From: Phytomonospora endophytica
GTDB lineage: Bacteria > Actinomycetota > Actinomycetes > Mycobacteriales > Micromonosporaceae
NCBI RefSeq assembly: GCF_014202425.1
Contig: NZ_JACHGT010000002.1
Location: 394,900 to 458,899 of the forward strand
Direction: 5' to 3'
Length of the DNA: 64,000 nucleotides
Position numbers and translations under genes: made by a program. Positions 58,709 through 64,000 of the stretch are shown one piece after another. The stretch's first letter is position 1; each line of letters opens with the position of its first letter. A model generated the notes under the pieces. It had not been told where the DNA came from. It did no database searches and saw nothing but the letters and a program-made list of their open reading frames with translations.

Positions 58709-59732
58709 CCTGGATCACCTCCGAGGAGAAGTGGCACGCCGCGGCGCGATCGGCGGCCACCGTGGCGAGAACGGGGAGCTCCCGGGTGCAGATTTCCTGC
58801 GCGTAGGCACACCTGGGCGCGAAGTTGCACCCGGGCGGAAGGTTCGTCAGCACCGGCGGTAGGCCCTTGATGATCTCCAGCCGCTGGCCCTTGGTGTCCA
58901 GTCGCGGAATCGACTTGAGCAGCGCCTTGGTGTACGGGTGGGCCGGGGTCGCGAAGGTCTCCAGGACCGGTGCCTGCTCCACGATCCGGCCGGCGTACAT
59001 GACCGAGATCTTGTCGGCCACGTCCGCCACGACGCCGAGGTCGTGGGTGATGAGGATCAGGCCCATGTGCCGCTCGATCTGGATCTCCTTGAGCAGGCGC
59101 ATGATCTGCGCCTGCACCGTCACGTCGAGGGCCGTGGTCGGCTCGTCGGCGATCAGGAGGTCGGGGTCGAGAGCCAGCGCCATCGCGATCATCACGCGCT
59201 GGCGCATGCCACCGGAGAACTGGTGCGGGTACTCCTTCAGCCGCTGCGCGGCCGCGGGAATCTTCACCAGGTCGAGGAGTTCGAGGGAACGCGCCATGGC
59301 GTCCTTCTTCGACATCCCACGGTGCTGCCGGAACAGCTCGGAGAGCTGGAACCCGACCGTCCACACCGGGTTCAGCGCCGACAGCGCGTCCTGGAAGACC
59401 ATCGCGACATGGTTACCGCGGACGCGGCGGGCGCGCTCCTTGCCCAGCTTGAGCAGGTCCACGTTGTGGAAGAGGACCTCGCCGCCGGCGATGCGCGCCG
59501 GCGGTGACTCCAGGATGCCCATGATCGCCTGCGAGGTGACCGACTTGCCGGACCCCGACTCGCCGACGATGGCGAGGGTCTCGCCGCTCTCGACGGAGAA
59601 GGAGGCCCCGTTGACGGCCTTGGCGATCCCGTCGCGGGTGTGGAACTCGACCCGCAGGTCCTCGACCCGCAGCAGCGTGGCCGTGGGGTCGGCGTCGGGC
59701 AGGATCTCCGACTTGATCTTGACATCGGACAT
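58701..59732 (-). CDS. Peptide ABC transporter ATP-binding protein (OppD/DppD type), operon 2
   Basis: 343 residues from ATG 59732, chosen because GAGGTG lies 6 nt upstream; GTG 59741, overlapping the OppC stop, is the alternative. Walker [48 protein letters not shown], and C-terminal GCNFAPRCAYAQEICTRE cysteine motif. Confidence 0.92.
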   Translation of the reverse strand: MSDVKIKSEILPDADPTATLLRVEDLRVEFHTRDGIAKAVNGASFSVESGETLAIVGESGSGKSVTSQAIMGILESPPARIAGGEVLFHNVDLLKLGKERARRVRGNHVAMVFQDALSALNPVWTVGFQLSELFRQHRGMSKKDAMARSLELLDLVKIPAAAQRLKEYPHQFSGGMRQRVMIAMALALDPDLLIADEPTTALDVTVQAQIMRLLKEIQIERHMGLILITHDLGVVADVADKISVMYAGRIVEQAPVLETFATPAHPYTKALLKSIPRLDTKGQRLEIIKGLPPVLTNLPPGCNFAPRCAYAQEICTRELPVLATVAADRAAACHFSSEVIQDV

Positions 59733-59737
59733 CTGGC

Positions 59738-60673
59738 TCACCTCAGCTTCGGGTCGAGGGCGTCACGGATCGCGTCACCGAGCAGCACGAAGGCCAGGAT
59801 GGTGATGATCAGGAATGCGCTGGGTACGAGCAGCAGCCGGGGATAGCCGGTGGTGAAGTACCCGGCGCCGGTGCTGATCATCATGCCCCAGGTGATCTCC
59901 GGGGGCCGCACCCCGAGTCCCAGGAAGGACAGCGAGGCCTCGGCGGTGATCATGCCGGCGATGCTCAGCGGGATCAGCGAGACGACCGGCGCCATCGCGT
60001 TGGGCAGGATGTGCCGGAACATGATCCGGCGGTCCGAAGCGCCCAGCGAACGGGCGGCCTGCACGTAGTCGAGGCCGCGCGATTCGATGACGCTGGCGCG
60101 GATCAGGCGCATCGTGCCGGTCCAGCTGAAGATGATCAGGGTGATCGCGGCGGGAATGATCGCCTGGAACCGCGTGCCGAGGCCCGGGATCTTCCAGTCG
60201 CGGAACATCGTCAGCAACAGCATCGCGCCCAGCAGGAACGGGATCGAGTTGAACACGTCGACCGCGCGCGAGAAGATCGCGTCGACCCAGCCGCCGTAGA
60301 AGCCGGCGAGGACGCCGAACAGGCCGCCGATCAGCAGGGTCGCGGTGACCACGATGATCGCGAGCTGGATGGACGGCCCGGCACCGTAGATGGCCTGGGC
60401 GTAGTAGTCGCAGCCGAACTCGTCGAAGCCGAACCAGTGCGAGCCGCTCATGCCGCCGCGCGTCAGCGCCAGGTCGCAGGCCTTGGGGTTCTGGCCCTGG
60501 AAGTTGAACAGGCCCGGGAAGAACCCGATCAGCAGCATCACGAGGATGACGAGCGCGGAGATGACCACCGTGGGGCGCTTGCGCAGGTCGTGGAACGCGT
60601 CGCTCCACAGGCTGCGGGTCTTCTGCGTCTTGGGGACCACCGCCGCGGTCACCTGGACGTTCGCGTCACTCAT
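59738..60673 (-). CDS. Peptide ABC transporter permease (OppC/DppC type), operon 2
   Basis: 311 residues. Cytosolic start (PKTQKTRSLWSDAFHDLRKRP), six membrane helices, EAA loop YVQAARSLGASDRRIMFRHILPNAM and end GDAIRDALDPKLR. The first outside loop contains two cysteines (KACDLAL and FGCDYY). ATG overlaps the OppB gene by 8 nt (GAGGAT site within it). Confidence 0.92.
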   Translation of the reverse strand: MSDANVQVTAAVVPKTQKTRSLWSDAFHDLRKRPTVVISALVILVMLLIGFFPGLFNFQGQNPKACDLALTRGGMSGSHWFGFDEFGCDYYAQAIYGAGPSIQLAIIVVTATLLIGGLFGVLAGFYGGWVDAIFSRAVDVFNSIPFLLGAMLLLTMFRDWKIPGLGTRFQAIIPAAITLIIFSWTGTMRLIRASVIESRGLDYVQAARSLGASDRRIMFRHILPNAMAPVVSLIPLSIAGMITAEASLSFLGLGVRPPEITWGMMISTGAGYFTTGYPRLLLVPSAFLIITILAFVLLGDAIRDALDPKLR

Positions 60674-61670
60674 AGCGAATCCTCGGGTCGAGTACGGCGT
60701 AGAGCAGGTCGATGAGCAGGTTCACCAGCATGTACGACACCGACAGGATCGCGGTGACGGCGATGATGACCGGGGTGTCCACCTTCTTGACGGCGTCGTA
60801 GGCGAGCTTGCCCATGCCGGGGATGCCGTAGATGCCCTCGGTGATGACCGAGCCGCCGAGGGCGTCGGCGAGGGTGAAGCCGATGAGGGTGATCACGGGG
60901 ATCAGCGAGTTGCGCAGCGTGTGGACGATCGTGACGCGACGCTGCCGGAGGCCCTTGGCCTTGGCGGTGCGCACGAAGTCGGCGCGCAGGTTCTCCAACA
61001 TGCTCGTCCGGGAGAGGCGGGTGATGCCCGCGATGCCGAAGATGCCGAGCACGATGCCGGGTACGAGAAGCGTCAGCCACGGATACCGGGCGTTGTACGA
61101 GGGCTGGAACATGATGCCCAGGACGCTGTCGCGTCCGAACTCCTCGCGGGCCCAGTTGCCCAGCCAGACGCCGATGATCTTCTGCGTGAGGATCAGCAGG
61201 AGGAAGCCGGGGATGGCGATGGTGAGGGTCGTCCCGATCCGCACCAGGTAGTCGAGGAAGCGGCCGCGGCGCATGGCCGCCAGCACGCCGGCGGTGATGC
61301 CGAAGAGGACCCAGACGATCGTCACGATGAGGAAGAGCTGGAGGGTCTTGGGGATCGCGTTGAGGATCAGCTCAGAGACGTCGGCGCGGTTGAAGTTGGT
61401 GCCGAAGTCGAAGGACGCCCAGTCCGACATGCGCTTGCCGAACAGGTTGAGGCACGGATCGCCGACCCGGCTCAGGCAAGGGTCGTCGAGACCGAACTTG
61501 GCCTTGGTCGCGGCCAGCAGCTCGGGGCTGACCGGCTTGTCGCCGAAGAACGTGCGTACCGGGTTTCCGTTGATCTGGATCGCCAGCGACATCAGGTAGT
61601 GCAGCAGGAACATGACAACGCCGAAGGTCAGCACCGCCTGTAGCAGCCGCCTGATCACATAACGCCCCAC
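60666..61670 (-). CDS. Peptide ABC transporter permease (OppB/DppB type), operon 2
   Basis: 334 residues from GTG 61670 (GGAGGATC upstream). First helix YVIRRLLQAVLTFGVVMFLLHYLMS, a long outside loop with PCLSRVGDPCLNLFG, EAA loop FVRTAKAKGLRQRRVTIVHTLRNSL, end LLYAVLDPRIRYE. Forms the channel with the OppC partner. Confidence 0.92.
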   Translation of the reverse strand: MGRYVIRRLLQAVLTFGVVMFLLHYLMSLAIQINGNPVRTFFGDKPVSPELLAATKAKFGLDDPCLSRVGDPCLNLFGKRMSDWASFDFGTNFNRADVSELILNAIPKTLQLFLIVTIVWVLFGITAGVLAAMRRGRFLDYLVRIGTTLTIAIPGFLLLILTQKIIGVWLGNWAREEFGRDSVLGIMFQPSYNARYPWLTLLVPGIVLGIFGIAGITRLSRTSMLENLRADFVRTAKAKGLRQRRVTIVHTLRNSLIPVITLIGFTLADALGGSVITEGIYGIPGMGKLAYDAVKKVDTPVIIAVTAILSVSYMLVNLLIDLLYAVLDPRIRYE

Positions 61671-61720
61671 TGGATCCTCCCCTCTCTTACTCGTGCTCGT
61701 GGACCGGTTGATGGCGTGAC

Positions 61721-61759
61721 GAGGGTGGTGGCCACAGTTCCAGGTCGGCCACCACCCTC
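61721..61759 (-). terminator. Hairpin between solute-binding and permease genes, operon 2
   Basis: Perfect 13-bp stem GAGGGTGGTGGCC/GGCCACCACCCTC with a 13-nt loop, about 40 nt after the binding-protein stop; same position as the hairpin in operon 1. Confidence 0.7.
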
Positions 61760-61801
61760 GGTTGTTGCTATGCGTTACAGCGCCTCGTCAGAGGCTCAGA
61801 C

Positions 61802-63442
61802 TCAGGCGAGCTTGAGCTTCACGAAGTCGATGGTCCCCAGGATCGGGTTCCGGTTCACGCTGTCGAAGTCGATCCGCTCACCGATGACCGTGGAGGTCAT
61901 GCGGGTGAACAGCGGCGCGATGGGGAGTTCGGTGCCCAGGATGGTCTCGGCCTCCTGGTACTTCGCGTTGGCCGCGTTCATGTCCGGAGCGGTGTCGCCT
62001 TCGGCCATCAGGGCCTCGTACTGAGCGTTGTAGAACCCGAAGTCGTTGTCCGAGCCGTCCTTGGCGATGCTGGAGTACAGCGGCGCCATGTAGTTCTCGA
62101 TGGACGGGTAGTCGGGCTGCCATCCGGTGAAGAACGGACCGGTGATCTCCTGGTCGGTCTTCTTCTGGAGGTACTCGGGCCACTCAAGGGTCTTCAGCTC
62201 GTACTCGATGCCCAGGTTCTTGTTCAGCTGGTCACCGATCGCCTTGAGGATCTTCTCACCGGTCGGGCTGGTGTTGGTCCACAGTTCGAGCTTCTTGCCC
62301 TTGGTCCACTTGCTGGAGTCCAGGAGCGCCTTGGCGCCCTCGACGTCCACCTTGCAGTAGGCGCAGGTGCCGGCCTTGAAGCCCGGGATCATGCTCGGGG
62401 TGAGCGAGTCGAGGACCTTGCCCTGACCCTGGAAGATCGCGTCGATGATCGCCTGACGGTCGATCGCCATCGAGAAGGCCTGGCGGACCTTCACGTCGGA
62501 GAAGATCTCGTCGTAGACCGGGTAGCCGAGGCTCCAGGTGCTGGGCGAGTCGGCCTCGATCATCTTGTCGCCGTAGGTCGACTTGGCGTCGTTGTAGGCG
62601 TCCGGGGTCGGCGCCGCGATGTCGACGGTGCCGGCCTGGAAGTCGGGCCACGCCACCGAGGAACCGGTGTAGATCTTGAAGTTGAGGTCCTTGTAGGAGG
62701 ACTTCTCGGCGGTGTACTCATCCCAGCGGGTGAGCTTGATCGCCGTCTCGTGCTCCCACTTGCCGACGAACTTGAAGGGACCGTTGCCGATCGGCGTCTC
62801 GTTGCACGCGTCGACGGCGGTGCGGCACCCTTCGGCGGTCGGGAAGAAGGCGGTGTAGCCCAGCAGCTGCGGGAAGATGACCCACGGCTTGTCGAGGGTG
62901 ATCTCAAGGGTGGTGGCGTCAACGGCCTTCACACCGGTGAGCTCGTCGGCCTTGGGGTCGGCGCCCTTCTTGGGGCCTTCCTCGCCGTCGGGGTCCGCAC
63001 CGGACTGCGTGTCGGCGAAGCCGGAGATCTTCGAGAAGAAGTAGGAGCCACCGTTGGCGTTGCGGCCGTCGACGGCGAAGTCCCACGACTTCTTGAACAG
63101 CTCGGCGTTGATCTCCTCGCCGTTCTGGAACTTGAAGCCGGTCTTGAGCTTGATGGTCCAGACCTTGTTGTCCGTCGTGGTCGGCTGACCGTCGGCGATG
63201 ACGGGCACGAGCGAGCCGTCGTTGCCGTAGTCGTACAGGCCGGAGTAGACCAGACGCGCGATCGCGCCGCCCTCGGTCTCGCCGATGTTCGGGGGAATAA
63301 GGCTCTTCGGCTCACCGAGACTCAGGTTGATCTCGCCGGCACCGTCAGAGCCACCATCACCATCGCCGCTGCCACACGCGGTCACAACGAGACCGGCGAT
63401 GGCTGCCACGGCAACGGCCGACAGGACGCGCTTACTGCGCAT
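61802..63442 (-). CDS. Peptide ABC transporter solute-binding lipoprotein (SBP family 5), operon 2
   Basis: 546 residues from ATG 63442 (GGAGG 7 nt upstream). Lipobox VTAC with Cys about 23, Gly/Asp-rich linker, then family 5 blocks: GGAIARLVYSGLYDYGNDGSL, WTIKLKTGFKFQNGEEINAELFKKSWDFA, GNGPFKFVGKWEHETAIKLTRWDEY. Mature sequence is clearly different from the binding protein of operon 1, so the substrates probably differ. First gene of operon 2. Confidence 0.94.
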   Translation of the reverse strand: MRSKRVLSAVAVAAIAGLVVTACGSGDGDGGSDGAGEINLSLGEPKSLIPPNIGETEGGAIARLVYSGLYDYGNDGSLVPVIADGQPTTTDNKVWTIKLKTGFKFQNGEEINAELFKKSWDFAVDGRNANGGSYFFSKISGFADTQSGADPDGEEGPKKGADPKADELTGVKAVDATTLEITLDKPWVIFPQLLGYTAFFPTAEGCRTAVDACNETPIGNGPFKFVGKWEHETAIKLTRWDEYTAEKSSYKDLNFKIYTGSSVAWPDFQAGTVDIAAPTPDAYNDAKSTYGDKMIEADSPSTWSLGYPVYDEIFSDVKVRQAFSMAIDRQAIIDAIFQGQGKVLDSLTPSMIPGFKAGTCAYCKVDVEGAKALLDSSKWTKGKKLELWTNTSPTGEKILKAIGDQLNKNLGIEYELKTLEWPEYLQKKTDQEITGPFFTGWQPDYPSIENYMAPLYSSIAKDGSDNDFGFYNAQYEALMAEGDTAPDMNAANAKYQEAETILGTELPIAPLFTRMTSTVIGERIDFDSVNRNPILGTIDFVKLKLA

Positions 63443-63478
63443 CTTCAGCCTCCATTTGGAAATAAGTAAATGAGGTCA

Positions 63479-63550
63479 GGGCCACCGGCGCGCTGGCTGG
63501 GCGTGATTGTTCGCTCGTCCCCGGCACACACGGTGATGCGGGCCACCGGC
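63479..63550. repeat. 11-bp direct repeat upstream of operon 2
   Basis: GGGCCACCGGC at 63479-63489 and 63540-63550, 61 bp apart (about six helical turns), a possible pair of regulator sites. Confidence 0.4.
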
Positions 63551-63608
63551 TGTGAGCCCATGGGACGGAAACCTAGCTCAGGAAATCGAGCCGTTGAGCG
63601 CTCGGAGC

Positions 63609-63627
63609 CATCGGATGGATAACGACT
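63609..63627. promoter_or_regulatory. Element shared by both transporter operons (copy 2)
   Basis: CATCGGATGGATAACGACT; differs from copy 1 at three of 19 positions. It lies about 165 nt upstream of the binding-protein start. Confidence 0.5.
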
Positions 63628-63892
63628 TGGCCACGATAGGCGGCGTTGGATCGAACATCGGAGGCGCCCACGCAGGGAGTTCGGCAATTCGGGCAAGTCA
63701 GGGCGCCTCGGGTACCAGAGGGAACCGACCGTTCGGATGAGGTGGACGGAGAGTGAATGGATGGGTGCGCATTGGGGGCGAATCGGGTTTTGTTACCGAA
63801 GAGAGATCAGACAGAAACCGATTAAATTCCAATGTGCTGCACGGGTGAGACGGAATGGGGTGGGTTGCGGGGATGAGGAGGGTGTGGTATTG

Positions 63893-64000
63893 GGGCGGGA
63901 GTCCGGGCGGGAGTCCGGGCGGGAGTCCGGGCGGGAGTCCGGGCGGGAGTCCGGGCGGGAGTCCGGGCGGGAGTCCGGGCGGGAGTCCGGGCGGGAGTCC
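63893..64000. repeat. 12-bp tandem repeat, nine perfect units, cut by window end
   Basis: Unit GGGCGGGAGTCC repeated nine times without a mismatch up to the last base, so the array may be longer. Four codons per unit: it would encode repeated GRES, GGSP or AGVR (plus strand) or GLPP, DSRP, TPAR (minus strand) if translated. No spacers, so not a CRISPR. Confidence 0.95.

Larger units (their letters stand above)
63443..63892. other. Upstream region of peptide transporter operon 2
   Basis: No gene seen. Less GC-rich than its surroundings around 63780-63835. Holds an 11-bp direct repeat and the element shared with operon 1; promoter boxes cannot be fixed with confidence. Confidence 0.4.

Noticed and set aside
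63893..64000. CRISPR array at the right edge
   Set aside because: Units are contiguous and 12 bp long, with no spacers; it is a simple tandem repeat.

Overview
The window is very GC-rich (roughly 70 % or more by eye) with densely packed genes, frequent GTG/TTG starts, GTGA/ATGA stop-start overlaps and several actinobacterial marker genes: the mycothiol deacetylase mshB, a 55-residue DUF3117 protein, a FolP2-type protein, DapC/DapD of the succinylase lysine branch, a 7Fe ferredoxin, DUF1003 and T7SS-like proteins. It is a chromosomal segment of a high-GC actinomycete; I cannot name the genus. From memory, mshB, fdxA-dapC, narGHJI, dapD, a LOG protein, folP2, tag, DUF3117, htrA, tatB and mrp all lie in one region of the Mycobacterium tuberculosis chromosome, so most of the window looks like an old actinobacterial block with insertions and rearrangements.

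Layout: 0-8.3 kb holds mrp, a membrane protein with an acidic extracellular tail, phzF-like, an MgtE-N/CBS protein with a DUF1003 partner, an AMMECR1 pair and two SDR genes. 8.4-19.8 kb is a surface-polysaccharide cluster: ABC-2 export permease, WbpE-like aminotransferase, WbpB-like oxidoreductase, UDP-HexNAc 2-epimerase, UDP-HexNAc 6-dehydrogenase, two paralogous GT4-type glycosyltransferases and a convergent GT2 enzyme. 19.9-22.9 kb holds tatB, an HtrA/DegP-type protease and DUF3117. 23-24.7 kb is a PaaX regulator with a PaaG-like isomerase. 24.7-31.3 kb holds a broken Rpn-type nuclease gene, a MocR regulator, tag, a DivIVA-like protein, folP2 and an EspC-like/WXG-like pair. 31.3-35.6 kb holds LOG, a leucine-rich-repeat-variant protein, dapD, a pterin-dehydratase/VOC fusion and YbjQ. 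35.3-43.6 kb is narGHJI with a divergent narK. 43.7-46.0 kb is a two-gene NLR-like system. 46-51 kb holds dapC, fdxA, a GNAT enzyme, two membrane proteins and mshB. 51-63.4 kb holds two complete peptide ABC transporter operons with different gene orders, and the window ends inside a 12-bp tandem repeat.

The most interesting locus is 43708-46013. A 114-residue protein ends in a short Gln/Asn-rich motif (VQVGDGNTQHNTF) and the NB-ARC/TPR ATPase encoded immediately downstream begins with nearly the same motif (TQFGSGNTQHNHF). That is the arrangement expected for amyloid-templated signalling between an NLR sensor and a membrane-active cell-death effector, resembling the RHIM-like class of bacterial amyloid signalling sequences. 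A promoter whose -10 box sits inside a perfect inverted repeat precedes the pair.

Other recurring features: seven genes have a TANNNT box exactly 6-7 nt before the start codon (leaderless transcripts); two tail-to-tail gene pairs have lost a stop codon, so that one reading frame runs far into the antisense of its neighbour; and both peptide-transporter operons share an upstream sequence element and an intra-operon hairpin.
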